DNA from: Massilia brevitalea
GTDB taxonomy: Bacteria > Pseudomonadota > Gammaproteobacteria > Burkholderiales > Burkholderiaceae_D
Direction of reading: 5' to 3'
Assembly (NCBI RefSeq): GCF_030711405.1
Contig: NZ_JAULSI010000022.1
Span: 1 to 64,000, forward strand
DNA length: 64,000 bases
Shown here: positions 46,020 through 54,867 of the stretch, piece by piece
How positions within the stretch are numbered: position 1 is the stretch's first letter
Layout of the letters: each line of letters starts with the position of its first letter
Translations under genes and position numbers: made by a program
The notes under the pieces: model-generated
What the model was told of the DNA's origin: nothing
The model's database searches: none
The model's input: only the letters and a program-made list of their open reading frames with translations

Positions 46020-46672
46020 CACGTCAGCAACCAGGCCAGCGGCGTCGTAACCAGCTCGACCACCTGCGCGCCCAGCCACATCACCGGTTGCACCCAGAAG
46101 GCGAGCACGTTGAAATACAGCAGCGCCAGCAAGATGAAGAAACCATACGGCTCGATGCGGGCGAACTGGTAGGCCAGCCGGTTCGGCAGCATGCTGGTCA
46201 GCACCCGCCCACCGTCGAGCGGCGGCAGCGGGAAAAGGTTGAATGCGAAGATCAGCAGGTTCGTGAGCAGGCCGGCGCGCGCCATCTTGCTCAGGAACTC
46301 CTCGTCGATGCCGAAGGCCGCCAACAGCATGCCGAACACCACCCACAGGAAGGCCATCAGCAAATTGGCGGCCGGCCCGGCCAGCGCCACCCAGGCCATG
46401 TCGCGTTTCGGATTGCGCAGGTTGCCGAACTGGACCGGCACCGGCTTGGCGTAGCCGAAGACGAAGCCGGTGGTGACGTACAGCGCAATCGGAATGATGA
46501 TCGTGCCGAACAGGTCGATATGGACCAGGGGATTGAGGGTCATGCGGCCCTGGGCATAGGCCGTGTTGTCGCCGAGGCGCCTGGCGGCGTAGGCGTGCGC
46601 CGCTTCGTGCAGGGTAATCGCGAAAAGAACGGGCAGCGCGAATACTGCGATGTTGCGAATGATTTCATCCAT
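46019..46672 (-). CDS. Site-2 protease family (M50) membrane metalloprotease
   Basis: The 217-residue integral-membrane protease has the zinc motif HEAAH (22-26) in the first membrane helix, then GRMTLNPLVHIDLFGTI and, further on, NLFPLPPLDGGRVL (the second zinc-binding motif, D in LDGG). It belongs to the short, PDZ-free M50 group, whose substrates are unknown. Coupled to the downstream methyltransferase. Confidence 0.93.
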   Translation of the reverse strand: MDEIIRNIAVFALPVLFAITLHEAAHAYAARRLGDNTAYAQGRMTLNPLVHIDLFGTIIIPIALYVTTGFVFGYAKPVPVQFGNLRNPKRDMAWVALAGPAANLLMAFLWVVFGMLLAAFGIDEEFLSKMARAGLLTNLLIFAFNLFPLPPLDGGRVLTSMLPNRLAYQFARIEPYGFFILLALLYFNVLAFWVQPVMWLGAQVVELVTTPLAWLLT

Positions 46673-46771
46673 AAGGGAGCGATTCTAGCAGAGCGGGGCC
46701 GGGCAGCCCGGATGCGGCCTGGAAGGCCGCCGGGGAAAGGAGATACGGAAAGGACTACAAGCCAGGAAGCG

Positions 46772-47395
46772 CTACAGGCCAAACGCGGCGGGGTCGCCCC
46801 TGCCCTCGCGCAACAGCACGGGCTCGGGGCCGGTGAGGTCGACGATGGTGGTGCCTTCCAGCGTGCCGGCGCCGCCGTCGATCACCAGCTCGATCTGCTT
46901 TTCCAGGCGCTCGCGCACCTCGTCGGGGTCGGACAGCATGTGGTCGTCGCCCGGCAGCTGCAGCGTAGTGCCGATCAGCGGCTCGCCCAGTTCTTCCAGC
47001 AGCGCCAGCGTGATCAGGTTTTCCGGTACGCGCAGGCCGATGGTCTTGCGCGAGGGATGCGACAGGCGCCGCGGCAGTTCCTTCGTCGCTTCCAGGATCA
47101 CCGTGTACGGGCCGGGCGTGGTGGCCTTCAGCAGGCGGTACTGTGCATTGTCGATGCGTGCGTACTTGGCGATCTCCGACAAATCGCGGCACAGCAGCGT
47201 CAGGTGGTGCTTGTCGTCGATGCCGCGCACGCGGCGCAGCTTCTCGACCGCGTTCTTGTCGTCGAGCTGGCATACCAGCGCGTAGGCCGAATCGGTCGGC
47301 AGCGCCGCCACGCCGCCGGAGCGGATGATCTGCGCGGCCTGCTTGATCAGCCGCGCCTGCGGGTTGTCTGGATGGATCTGGAAAAATTGGCTCAT
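46772..47395 (-). CDS. Sua5/YciO/YrdC-family protein (YciO type)
   Basis: The 207-residue protein is of the threonylcarbamoyl-AMP synthase superfamily, closest in pattern to YciO: SGGVAALPTDSAYALVCQL, LRGIDDKHHLTLLCRDLSEI (as RVRGIDDKHHLTLL), TPGPYTVILEATKELP and KTIGLRVPEN. YciO proteins may have weak or no t6A activity. The housekeeping TsaC/Sua5 is presumably elsewhere. It is encoded 15 bp after htpX. Confidence 0.9.
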   Translation of the reverse strand: MSQFFQIHPDNPQARLIKQAAQIIRSGGVAALPTDSAYALVCQLDDKNAVEKLRRVRGIDDKHHLTLLCRDLSEIAKYARIDNAQYRLLKATTPGPYTVILEATKELPRRLSHPSRKTIGLRVPENLITLALLEELGEPLIGTTLQLPGDDHMLSDPDEVRERLEKQIELVIDGGAGTLEGTTIVDLTGPEPVLLREGRGDPAAFGL

Positions 47396-47410
47396 CGGTT
47401 TCCTAAGTGA

Positions 47411-48289
47411 TTAGCGCAGGGCCTGGAGCGCGGCGATGCGCTCTTCCATTGGCGGGTGGGTCGAGAACAGTGCGCCCCAGCCGCCACCGCCGCCCGAGAT
47501 ACCCGAGGCGTTCAGCGACGACGGCAAGGCGCCCGGTTGCAGGCCGCCCAGGCGCGCCAGCGCATGCTGCATCGGCACGGTAGAGCCCAGCAGCTTGGCC
47601 GAGCCTGCGTCGGCGCGGAACTCGCGCTGGCGCGAGAACCAGGCCACGATGATCGAGGCCACCAGGCCGAACACGATTTCGCAGACGAACACGGTGACCA
47701 TGTAGCCGATGCCGGGGCCGCGGTCGTCGTTCCCGCGCAGCAGCACCTTGTCGACGAAAAAGCCGACCACGCGCGCCAGGAACACGACGAAGGTGTTCAC
47801 CACGCCCTGGATGAGCGTGAGCGTGACCATGTCGCCATTCGCGATATGGGCGACTTCGTGGCCGAGCACGGCCTCGACTTCGTCCTGGGTCATGCCTTGC
47901 AGCAGGCCAGTGGACACGGCTACCAGTGCGGAATTTTTAAAGGCGCCGGTGGCGAATGCGTTCGGTTCGCCCTCGTACACCGCCACTTCGGGCATGCCAA
48001 TGCCGGCGCGCTCGGCAAGTTTACGCACGGTATTCACCAGCCACTGCTCGGTGGCATTTTGCGGCTGCTCGATGACGCGCGCGCCGGTCGACCACTTGGC
48101 CATCGGTTTGCTCAGCAGCAGGGAAATGATGGAGCCGGTAAAGCCGACCACCAGGGAGAACACAGCCAGGGCGCCGACATTGATGCCCTCGGCGGTCACC
48201 GCGCGCCCGACACCCAGCAGGTTCAGGACAACGGTGAGCACCAGCACAACCGCGAGGTTGGTGGCGAGGAACAGAACGATGCGCTTCAT
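47411..48289 (-). CDS. htpX: Membrane zinc metalloprotease HtpX
   Basis: The 292-residue inner-membrane M48 protease removes misfolded membrane proteins together with FtsH. The N-terminal helices are 5-24 and 36-58. The zinc motif HEVAH is at 144-148, with a third ligand in the [12 protein letters not shown] region. The helices after HEVAH are at about 155-180 and 190-215. The conserved end has [14 protein letters not shown]. It stands inside a neighbourhood (PHP phosphatase, YciO, M50, dapA) where htpX is not usual in relatives I remember. Confidence 0.96.
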   Translation of the reverse strand: MKRIVLFLATNLAVVLVLTVVLNLLGVGRAVTAEGINVGALAVFSLVVGFTGSIISLLLSKPMAKWSTGARVIEQPQNATEQWLVNTVRKLAERAGIGMPEVAVYEGEPNAFATGAFKNSALVAVSTGLLQGMTQDEVEAVLGHEVAHIANGDMVTLTLIQGVVNTFVVFLARVVGFFVDKVLLRGNDDRGPGIGYMVTVFVCEIVFGLVASIIVAWFSRQREFRADAGSAKLLGSTVPMQHALARLGGLQPGALPSSLNASGISGGGGGWGALFSTHPPMEERIAALQALR

Positions 48290-48385
48290 GGAAACAGCCT
48301 CCAGCAGAAATGAGCTTGACAGGCTGCCAAGATAGGGCTGAGTGCCGGGAAATTCAAGAGCGCGGGCTTATGGGGAACTTAAACC

Positions 48386-49219
48386 TCAGAACCAGTCGTG
48401 CCAGACCGGGGTGACGTTGCCTGGGAGCGGCGGCAAGGCGTCGAACTCGACGCGGGCTTCGCCGGGGGCGTGGAAGTCGGTGCCGCGCGAGGCCAGGAAG
48501 CCGTAGCGGCGCGCCACTTCGGCATAGATGCCATACTGGTCGAGCGTGTGGCTGCCGGTGACGACCTCGATCGCATTGCCGCCGAGCTGGCGGAATTCGT
48601 CGAACAGCACGCCCTCGGCGGTGGCGTCGAAGCGGTAGCGGCCCGGATGGGCGATCACCGGGATACCACCGGCGCGCTGGATCCAGCCCATGGCCTGGTC
48701 GAGCGCGGCCCAGCGATGCGGTACGTAGCCGGGTTTACCTTCGCTGAGGTATTTACGGAACACCTCGGGCGTACTGTTGCAGCGGCCGGTTTCGACGATG
48801 TAGCGGGCGAAGTGGGTGCGCGACAGCAGGTCGGGGTTGCCGACGTATTTCAGGGCGCCTTCGTAGGCATTCGGGATGCCGGCCTGTTCCAGCTGGGCGG
48901 CGATTTCTCGTCCGCGCGCATCGCGGCCCTGGCGCGTGGCGGCCAGGCCGGCCAGCAGGTCCGGGTTGTCTTCGTCGACCTGCAGGCCGACCAGGTGCAC
49001 GGTTTGATTGGCCCAGGTGACGGAAATTTCGACGCCCGCGACGAAGCGCATGCCGAGCTCGTTTGCCTTGGCGCGCGCCGCCTTGATGCCGCCGACTTCG
49101 TCGTGGTCGGTCAGGGCCCAGGCATCGACCCCGCCCTTGCGCGCGTAGGCGGCCACGGCGGCAGGCGCGAGGACGCCGTCGGAAACGTTGGAATGGCAGT
49201 GCAGGTCGACTTTCAGCAT
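48386..49219 (-). CDS. PHP-domain phosphoesterase (3',5'-nucleoside bisphosphate phosphatase/RNase AM type)
   Basis: The 277-residue PHP protein of the YciV/TrpH group has the metal-binding motifs DLHCHSNVSDG (4-14), ALTDHDEVGG, VAGVEIS, IPVIAHPGRY and SRGTDFHAPGE. It removes the 3' phosphate from pAp-like nucleotides and/or acts as a 5'-3' RNase on short RNAs. The start MLKVDLHCHS (49219) is preferred. The frame is open 17 codons further, but that stretch is non-conserved. Confidence 0.92.
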   Translation of the reverse strand: MLKVDLHCHSNVSDGVLAPAAVAAYARKGGVDAWALTDHDEVGGIKAARAKANELGMRFVAGVEISVTWANQTVHLVGLQVDEDNPDLLAGLAATRQGRDARGREIAAQLEQAGIPNAYEGALKYVGNPDLLSRTHFARYIVETGRCNSTPEVFRKYLSEGKPGYVPHRWAALDQAMGWIQRAGGIPVIAHPGRYRFDATAEGVLFDEFRQLGGNAIEVVTGSHTLDQYGIYAEVARRYGFLASRGTDFHAPGEARVEFDALPPLPGNVTPVWHDWF

Positions 49220-49338
49220 GGATGCGGTGCGGGTGCGGGTACTGGACGGAGGGGACATTGTACGCCGCAATCGGTCGCTGTGCGGGGCTGTCGAGTAGTG
49301 CTAGAGTTGTTGCTTTCTTTTTAATCCTGGCGGTGGGA

Positions 49339-49740
49339 ATGAAGACGTATCGGGGGAGCTGTCATTGCGGGGCGGTGCGGTATGAGGCGGCGTTTGACCT
49401 GGCGGTAGCGGGGACGGTGAAGTGTAATTGTTCGGTTTGTACGAAGATGCGGTTCTGGGGGGTGCAGGTGGCGGCTTCCTGTTTCCGGCTGCTGGCGGGG
49501 GCGGAGGCGCTGGGGGAGTATCGGTTTGGGGCGCGGCGGGATGGGCATTGTTTCTGCCGGGTTTGCGGGATCAATGTGTTTTCGACGGGGGAGTCGGCGG
49601 GGATGGGAAGGTTTGTGGCGGTGACGGTGGCCAGTTTGGATGATGTGGGGGTGGAGGAGTTGGTGGGGGCGCCGGTGCGGTATATCGATGGGCGCAATGA
49701 TGATTGGACGGTGCCGCCGGTCGAGATCCGGCATTTGTGA
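49339..49740 (+). CDS. GFA/CENP-V family zinc protein (second copy)
   Basis: The 133-residue GFA-superfamily protein has GSCHCGAVRYEA, CNCSVCTK and HCFCRVCGINVFS, three Cys pairs that bind zinc. It is about 35 percent similar by eye to the protein at 15946-16356 and not a recent duplicate. Upstream in-frame start at 49222 is rejected because the added residues are not conserved. The coding strand is unusually G-rich at third positions (many GGG), unlike its neighbours. Confidence 0.88.
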   Translation: MKTYRGSCHCGAVRYEAAFDLAVAGTVKCNCSVCTKMRFWGVQVAASCFRLLAGAEALGEYRFGARRDGHCFCRVCGINVFSTGESAGMGRFVAVTVASLDDVGVEELVGAPVRYIDGRNDDWTVPPVEIRHL

Positions 49741-49772
49741 GCGTGGTGCGGGCGGAAAGTTTGCGGGGACGT

Positions 49773-50045
49773 GGGGCTGTTGCCTGCGCTGTTATTGGTG
49801 TGTTGAATTCGCGTGGGCACGAGTGCCCACCCTACGGGCACCGTTATCGGCGGGTTCATACAAAGACCGTCACCGTTATCGGCGAGTTCATACAAAGACC
49901 GTCACCGTTATCGGCGAGTTCATACAAGAACCGGTACCGCCAACGGCGAGATCATACGAAACGCGGATACGCAGCGTGTCCCGTAGGGTGGGCACTCGTG
50001 CCCACGCGGATCATGATTACCGATAACGGGGCAGGCAACAGCCCC
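49773..50045. repeat. Composite repeat cassette: inverted 15-bp arms, REP-like pair 5, four 32-bp tandem units
   Basis: Outer inverted arms: GGGGCTGTTGCCTGC at 49773-49787 and its exact reverse complement at 50031-50045. Inside them, a REP-like pair at 49810-49837 and 49982-50009 in opposite orientation. Between the REPs, four 32-bp units begin at 49843, 49875, 49907 and 49939, each close to GTTATCGGCGAGTTCATACA plus AAGACCGTCACC. The first three differ at a few bases, the fourth more. The cassette fills the 330-bp gap 49741-50070. No gene. Confidence 0.85.
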
Positions 50046-50070
50046 ATGTCCCTGTGCAAACCAACCGGGT

Positions 50071-50949
50071 TCAACGCCCCAGAAACGCCTCGATCAAGCG
50101 CGCCAGTACCTGCGGCTGGTCGTGATGCACCATGTGCCCCGCCCCGGGCACAATGTGCGCCTCGACCGACGCCATGTGCGCCAGGCGGCTGTCCACCTCG
50201 GCGCGCATCTGTTCCTGCGGCCCCATCCAGCGCCACATGTCCGTCTCCGCCGCCTCGATCCACAGCACCGGCGCCGTGATCTTCTTCCAGATCGCGATCA
50301 TCTCGTCCAGGTGGTACAACAGCGGCCCGCTCATCTTGTGCACCGGGTCGCCCAGGATCTCGTACTCCCCCGCGGCATTGCGCGCCGACCAGTGCTCGGC
50401 CAGGAAAGCGGCGCGGTCCTCGGGCAGGCGCGGGTTGGTTTTCTTCAGGCGCGCCGCCACCTCTTCCAGGCTGGCATAGCCGCGCATCACCGGCGGCGTC
50501 TTCAGCTCATCGAGCCAGCGCGCCAGGCGCTTCGGCGCCTGCTGTGGCACGCTGCCCTGCAGGCCAATGCCCTCCAGGTTGATCAGCTTGGCCACGCGCT
50601 CGGGCCGCACGCCCGCATACAGGCTGACGGCATTCCCGCCCATGCTGTGGCCGAGCAGGTTCACCGGCGCGTCCGGCGAATAGTGGTCGAGCAGGAAATC
50701 GAGGTCGGCCACGTAGTCGGGGAACCAGTAGGTGTCGGTTCCGGTCCGCTCGGTCAGGCCAAAGCCGCGCCAGTCGTGGGCAATCACGTGCCAGTCGCCT
50801 TCCAGGCAATCGACGATGAACTGGAACGAGGCCGACATGTCCATCCAGCCATGCGCCATGAAGATCTTCGGCGCGCCTTCGCGGCCCCAGTGGCGCACGT
50901 GGGTGCGCAGGCCGCGCACGGTGAGAAATTCGGAACGGGATGGTGTCAT
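50071..50949 (-). CDS. Alpha/beta-fold hydrolase
   Basis: The 292-residue serine hydrolase has oxyanion-hole motif MAHGWMDMS (HGW), the nucleophile elbow LLGHSMGGNA with the catalytic Ser, an acid in IEAAETDMW or nearby, and the catalytic His in GAGHMVHHDQP. It probably cleaves an ester or similar bond, substrate unknown. The ATG at 50949 (MTPSRSEFL) is taken. The frame stays open upstream for more than 1.7 kb by chance through antisense of the Hsp33 and carbonic anhydrase genes and is not coding. Confidence 0.9.
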   Translation of the reverse strand: MTPSRSEFLTVRGLRTHVRHWGREGAPKIFMAHGWMDMSASFQFIVDCLEGDWHVIAHDWRGFGLTERTGTDTYWFPDYVADLDFLLDHYSPDAPVNLLGHSMGGNAVSLYAGVRPERVAKLINLEGIGLQGSVPQQAPKRLARWLDELKTPPVMRGYASLEEVAARLKKTNPRLPEDRAAFLAEHWSARNAAGEYEILGDPVHKMSGPLLYHLDEMIAIWKKITAPVLWIEAAETDMWRWMGPQEQMRAEVDSRLAHMASVEAHIVPGAGHMVHHDQPQVLARLIEAFLGR

Positions 50950-51117
50950 GGGCTCGCTCGGCAATGAAAGTAGTACAACCGAAAATAGTACGGTCGTTCG
51001 GATCAATCGTCCGATTATACGCATGCCGTTGAATTCCTGTCTGCCATCCCCATTTGGGGACGACGGCAAGCGCAAGGGCGTAAAATAGCGGCACCACAAC
51101 CCTTCCGCGAGCAATCC

Positions 51118-51642
51118 ATGGCGATTTACCAGCTGGGCGAGCATGCGCCCGAGATCGATGCGTCGGCCTTCGTTGCCGATACGGCCAACCTGATCGGCAA
51201 AGTCACGCTCGAGGCGAATACCTCGGTGTGGTATGGCGTGACGATCCGCGGCGACAACGAGCGGATCACGATCGGCGAAAACAGCAACGTGCAGGAAGGC
51301 ACGGTCATGCACACCGACATGGGCTACCCGCTCACGCTCGGCAAGGGCGTGACCGTCGGCCACCAGGCCATGCTGCATGGCTGCACGGTTGGCGACGATT
51401 CGCTGATCGGCATCCAGGCCGTGATCCTGAACGGCGCAAAGATTGGCAAGGGATGCCTGGTCGGTGCCGGCGCGCTGGTTACCGAGGGCAAGGAATTTCC
51501 CGACAATTCGCTCATCATCGGTGCGCCTGCCAAGGCGGTGCGCACCCTCACGGAAGAAGACCTGCTGCGCTTGCAGGCCAATGCCGCCAGTTACGTGGCG
51601 CGTGGCCAATTGTTCAAGGCGCAGCTCAAGCAAATCGGATAG
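51118..51642 (+). CDS. Gamma carbonic anhydrase-family protein
   Basis: The 174-residue left-handed beta-helix protein has the hexapeptide-repeat core [21 protein letters not shown] and zinc-binding histidines in MHTDMG and [13 protein letters not shown] (three His in the H-x..-H-x4-H pattern). The YrdA/PaaY group may hydrate CO2 or act on other substrates. The ATG at 51118 is preceded by GCGAGCAATCC. hslO follows by 3 bp, so they are cotranscribed. Confidence 0.93.
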   Translation: MAIYQLGEHAPEIDASAFVADTANLIGKVTLEANTSVWYGVTIRGDNERITIGENSNVQEGTVMHTDMGYPLTLGKGVTVGHQAMLHGCTVGDDSLIGIQAVILNGAKIGKGCLVGAGALVTEGKEFPDNSLIIGAPAKAVRTLTEEDLLRLQANAASYVARGQLFKAQLKQIG

Positions 51643-51645
51643 ACA

Positions 51646-52602
51646 ATGACGACAACGGACACCAAGGACACCCTGCAGAAATTTATCTTCGACAACGCCG
51701 CCGTGCGCGGCGAACTGGTCGAGATTTCCGATACCTGGCGCGAGATCCAGGCTCGCCATGGCTACCCGAAGGCCGTGCGCGCCCTGCTGGGCGAAATGGT
51801 GGCGGCGGCCGCCCTGCTCTCGGCCAACCTGAAATTCAATGGCTCGATCGTGATGCAGATCCACGGCGACGGACCGGTGCGCCTGCTGGTGGTCGAGTGC
51901 GACGCCGAGCTGCGCATCCGCGCCACGGCAAAACTGGCGCCGGACGCCGAGGTGGCCGATGACGCCACCCTGCGCCAGCTGCTCAACGCCAACGGCCAGG
52001 GCCGCTTCGTGATCACGCTCGACCCGCTCGACAAGGTGCCGGGCCAGCAACCCTACCAGGGCATCGTGCCGCTCGACGGCGAGAGCATGGCGACCGTCAT
52101 CGAAAACTACATGCTGCGTTCCGAGCAGATGGACACGCGCCTGTGGCTGGCGGCCGACGACAAGGTCTCGCGCGGCATGCTGCTGCAAAAGCTGCCGCGC
52201 CACACCGGCAAGGACGACCAGGTGAAACAGGCGACCGAAGAGGAAGACCTGGAAACCTGGAACCGCGCCGTCGTGCTGGGCAGCACCCTGAAACAGGAAG
52301 AACTGCTGGGTACCGATATCGAGACCCTGCTCACCCGCCTGTTCTGGGAAGAGACGATCCGCGTGTTCGACCCGCAGCATCCACAATTCCACTGCAGCTG
52401 CACGCGCGAAAAAGTCGGCAACATGCTGAAGATGCTGGGCCAGCCGGAAGTCGATGCGGCCGTGGCCGACCTGGGCGAACTCGGTATCAATTGCGATTTC
52501 TGCGGCAAGCACTACGCGTTCGACAAGGTCGATTGCGCGCAATTGTTCGCTGCTCCGATCGCGGCGGATGCCGTGACGCCGGCCGACGAGACCAAGCACT
52601 AA
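51646..52602 (+). CDS. hslO: Redox-regulated chaperone Hsp33
   Basis: The 318-residue chaperone is switched on by oxidants such as hypochlorite and peroxide plus heat. The C-terminal zinc switch has C250 and C252 (HCSCTREK) and C283 and C286 (CDFCGKHY), the CxC...CxxC arrangement of the family. The N-terminal domain includes NAAVRGELVEIS and EMVAAAALLSANLKFNGSI. Its presence beside ahpCF and dps in the same window fits an oxidant-stress-prepared organism. The start at 51646 follows AATCGGATAGAC. Confidence 0.97.
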   Translation: MTTTDTKDTLQKFIFDNAAVRGELVEISDTWREIQARHGYPKAVRALLGEMVAAAALLSANLKFNGSIVMQIHGDGPVRLLVVECDAELRIRATAKLAPDAEVADDATLRQLLNANGQGRFVITLDPLDKVPGQQPYQGIVPLDGESMATVIENYMLRSEQMDTRLWLAADDKVSRGMLLQKLPRHTGKDDQVKQATEEEDLETWNRAVVLGSTLKQEELLGTDIETLLTRLFWEETIRVFDPQHPQFHCSCTREKVGNMLKMLGQPEVDAAVADLGELGINCDFCGKHYAFDKVDCAQLFAAPIAADAVTPADETKH

Positions 52603-52639
52603 GCAATCAGTTCCACACTCACACAGGAAGCTTTTGACG

Positions 52640-53074
52640 ATGCGCGATACGCCCCGCTCTGCCTTTCCCCACATCGTCGCCCTGCCGACGCGCTGGATGG
52701 ACAACGACAGCTACGGGCATGTCAACAACGTCAACTACTACAGCTTCTTCGACACCGCGGTCAATCGCTACCTGATCGACCGCGGCGCGCTCGACATCCA
52801 CAAGGACGAAGTCGTCGGCTTCGTCGTCGAGACCGGGTGCTCCTACTTCAGTTCCATTTCCTTCCCCGACGTCGTGCACGTCGGCGTGCGCGTGGCCAAG
52901 CTGGGTAATGCCAGCGTGCGCTACGAGATCGCGCTGTACCGCAACGACGAGACCATGCCGGCCGCCGCCGGGCATTTCGTGCATGTGTACGTGCACCGGC
53001 CGAGCGGCAAGTCGGTGCCGATTCCCGAGCCGGTGCGGGCAGTGCTGCAGACATTGCTGCAGCCAGTGCTCTAG
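52640..53074 (+). CDS. Acyl-CoA thioesterase (4HBT hot-dog fold)
   Basis: The 144-residue hot-dog thioesterase has TRWMDNDSYGHVNNVNYYSFFDTAVNRYL, in which the Asp and the VNNVNYY pattern are the 4-hydroxybenzoyl-CoA thioesterase-type active site. GFVVETGCSYFSSISFPD and AGHFVHVYV complete the fold. It hydrolyses an acyl-CoA, chain preference unknown. AGGAAG stands 9 bp before the ATG at 52640. A TTG 6 bp upstream is also possible. Probably in the hslO operon (37-bp gap). Confidence 0.9.
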   Translation: MRDTPRSAFPHIVALPTRWMDNDSYGHVNNVNYYSFFDTAVNRYLIDRGALDIHKDEVVGFVVETGCSYFSSISFPDVVHVGVRVAKLGNASVRYEIALYRNDETMPAAAGHFVHVYVHRPSGKSVPIPEPVRAVLQTLLQPVL

Positions 53075-53092
53075 CGATTTCCTCAGAGCTCG

Positions 53093-53719
53093 TCAGTCCT
53101 CCAACCACTCCTCCACCAGCCTGTCGGTCGAACGGCGCAAGTCCGTACGGCGGCGCTCAAACTGCGGCAAGGCAAGTTCCTGCGCTTTCTTGACCACGGC
53201 GTTAGCAGTTTCCAGCGTTTGCGCCATGGCGGCGGCAACTTCACGCATGGCGCCGATGGGCGATTCCGGCGGCGGCTTGCCTGACGCGAGTTCGCGCCGC
53301 AACACCGACGCCAGCTTCCAGCGCGCATCGCTGGGCCGGCGCACCCATAATTCATGCCAGGCATTGCGCGGCTCACCGATGACGCCCAGCATGAACTGGC
53401 GCGGCGACACGGGCCGGTTGTTGTGGACCAGTAAATCATCACGCACTTCAGCGTAGTGAAACTGTCCGTCGTGGAAAAAGCGCAGCTCGCTGCCATGCGC
53501 CAGGAACAGGCATTTCCATTGATAGCCACCCGGCCTGCGTGGGGCGGCGCCGACATCGAGCGCCACCTTTCCGTCTTCACGCGACGCAATCCATTCACGC
53601 ACGGCATGCCCCAGCGCCTCATCTGGCGACAAGATACTGCCGGTGCGCTCTAGATAATCTGCAAGTTCGTGCAGCACGGGGAGTACAAGCAATCCAGCCC
53701 TTCTTTCATCGCTTCTCAT
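53093..53719 (-). CDS. Hypothetical protein
   Basis: The 208-residue soluble protein has no motif I recognise. It begins MRSDERRAGLLVLPVLHELADY and continues SPDEALGHAVREWIASRED, KCLFLAHGSELRFFHDGQFHY and VIGEPRNAWHELWVRRPSDARW. A charged helical C-terminus rich in Glu/Arg follows (MAQTLETANAVVKKAQELAL). The first part resembles addiction or phage-tail style basic-loop folds only vaguely. It sits alone, with the bchE relic on the upstream side of its strand. The N-terminal neighbourhood (53720-53911) holds no gene. Confidence 0.6.
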   Translation of the reverse strand: MRSDERRAGLLVLPVLHELADYLERTGSILSPDEALGHAVREWIASREDGKVALDVGAAPRRPGGYQWKCLFLAHGSELRFFHDGQFHYAEVRDDLLVHNNRPVSPRQFMLGVIGEPRNAWHELWVRRPSDARWKLASVLRRELASGKPPPESPIGAMREVAAAMAQTLETANAVVKKAQELALPQFERRRTDLRRSTDRLVEEWLED

Positions 53720-53911
53720 TTGGCCCTCTCATTTATTCTCTTTCTCTTCCGTTTGACCTCTGCCATTTCAACAAGTTCGAAAAGAGAGGAAATGAGAAGA
53801 AATGAGTATGCCAAATGAGAGGGTTTGGCAGAGGGCTGGCGCCAGCCCCACCCCATCCCGGCCGGCGGTACCCCTGCCAACCCTGGCTTGGCTGTTGCTC
53901 ACCCTGCCGCT

Positions 53912-54431
53912 CTACCGGCCCAACTCGACTGTGCGTGCAGCCGTTTTGCTGGCGCCTGCCCGCCCGATGGGAATCACCGCCCGCTTGCGCTTGACCATCG
54001 ACTCCTCGTGCTCCTCGAGCGAGGCGCCCCAGAAGCGGCGCAGCGTCAGCGTGCTGTTCTTCAGCCGCTTGCCCACGATGAACTCGGCAATCTTATGGAA
54101 CCAGACCGCCGCCCCATGCGCGTGTACCAGCGCATGCCGTGGCGTAACGCCCTGCTCGCGCTTCAAGCGCGCCAGCTCCTTGGCAAACTTGATCGGGTCG
54201 CGGTGGCGCCACTGGGTCCAGAAACCGCGCTGGCCGCGCGAGAACTGCATCAGCTCCCAGCCGATGCGGTAGTCGTCGAGGTCGCGGATCATTTCGGCCG
54301 GCGCGCTGGCAGTCGGCACGCCGTCCGTGCGCCAGGCAATGCCGTCCACCGACGGTGCGCTCGCCCTCGCCGCGTACGATGTAGTCGACTTGCGGATAGT
54401 CGCGCATCAAGCCGGGGGCGCAGCTGCGCAA
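53912..54431 (-). pseudogene. Relic of bchE-type B12-binding radical SAM cyclase (several internal deletions)
   Basis: On the minus strand GLMRDYPQVDYIVRGEGERTV (a cobalamin-binding-region segment of radical SAM proteins) is followed, after a frame change and a deletion, by DGIAWRTDGVPTASAPAEMI, then RDLDDYRIGWEL. Next comes MQFSRGQRGFWTQWRHRDP, where active enzymes have FSRG-CPHxCxYCG-QRGFW. The three cluster-binding cysteines are thus deleted in frame. After KFAKELARLKREQGV the sequence jumps to AVWFHKIAEF and FWGASLEEHEESM, which resembles a C-terminal part of BchE. At most 170 of about 550 residues remain, so it is non-functional. The bchE assignment rests on recall of the motif block. 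Confidence 0.75.
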
Positions 54432-54434
54432 TCC

Positions 54435-54737
54435 CTAGCGCAGGTGCGCAATCTCCACGGAGCCATCTTCATCGAAGATGGGCGAGGTCTTGGCCAGGCG
54501 CACCGCGTCGTTGAAATCGTTGGCGCCGATCACGCAATAGCCCGACATGGCGCTGCTGCTGATCTTCGGCCCGAGCAGGCGGGTCGGCACCTCGACGCTG
54601 CCCTGGCTGAGGGCGCCCCGGTCGAGCAGGGCCCGGCCCAGCGAGTCGAACCAGGATTCCCACTGCAGCGGATCATGCTGCCGGCCTTCGGCTTCGCCGA
54701 CTGTCGATCCCCGGAAAACGATCAGAAACTTGTCCAT
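54435..54737 (-). CDS. YCII-related (DGPF) domain protein
   Basis: The 100-residue small protein of the YCII superfamily (dimeric ferredoxin-like fold) has MDKFLIVFRGSTVGEAEGRQ, LQWESWFDSLGRALLDRG and VPTRLLGPKISSS, ending in GYCVIGANDFNDAVRLAKTSP. Some relatives have dehalogenase- or peroxidase-like His-Asp dyads, and many are of unknown function. The ATG is taken at 54737. The long upstream frame is shadow. It ends only 4 bp before the bchE relic. Confidence 0.85.
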   Translation of the reverse strand: MDKFLIVFRGSTVGEAEGRQHDPLQWESWFDSLGRALLDRGALSQGSVEVPTRLLGPKISSSAMSGYCVIGANDFNDAVRLAKTSPIFDEDGSVEIAHLR

Positions 54738-54867
54738 GCCGGCCCCTCGTAGGTTGACGTGACCTGAACAATAGCACCGGCCCGGCAGGCGCGACGCACG
54801 GCATCGGGAGCCCCATCCCTTATCGTGCCGCAGGATTTTCCGGCCAGTGCTAAGCTGTGCATTGTTA

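Noticed and set aside
49843-49970. Possible CRISPR array
   Set aside because: Units are directly adjacent 32-bp tandem copies without spacers, and no cas genes are present.
50071-52704. 877-codon minus-strand frame fusing the hydrolase with an upstream 585 residues
   Set aside because: The extension is antisense of hslO and the carbonic anhydrase gene. The hydrolase starts well at 50949.
53825-54514. 229-codon plus-strand gene
   Set aside because: It is the antisense of the bchE relic and of the YCII gene, while the minus strand carries recognisable family motifs.
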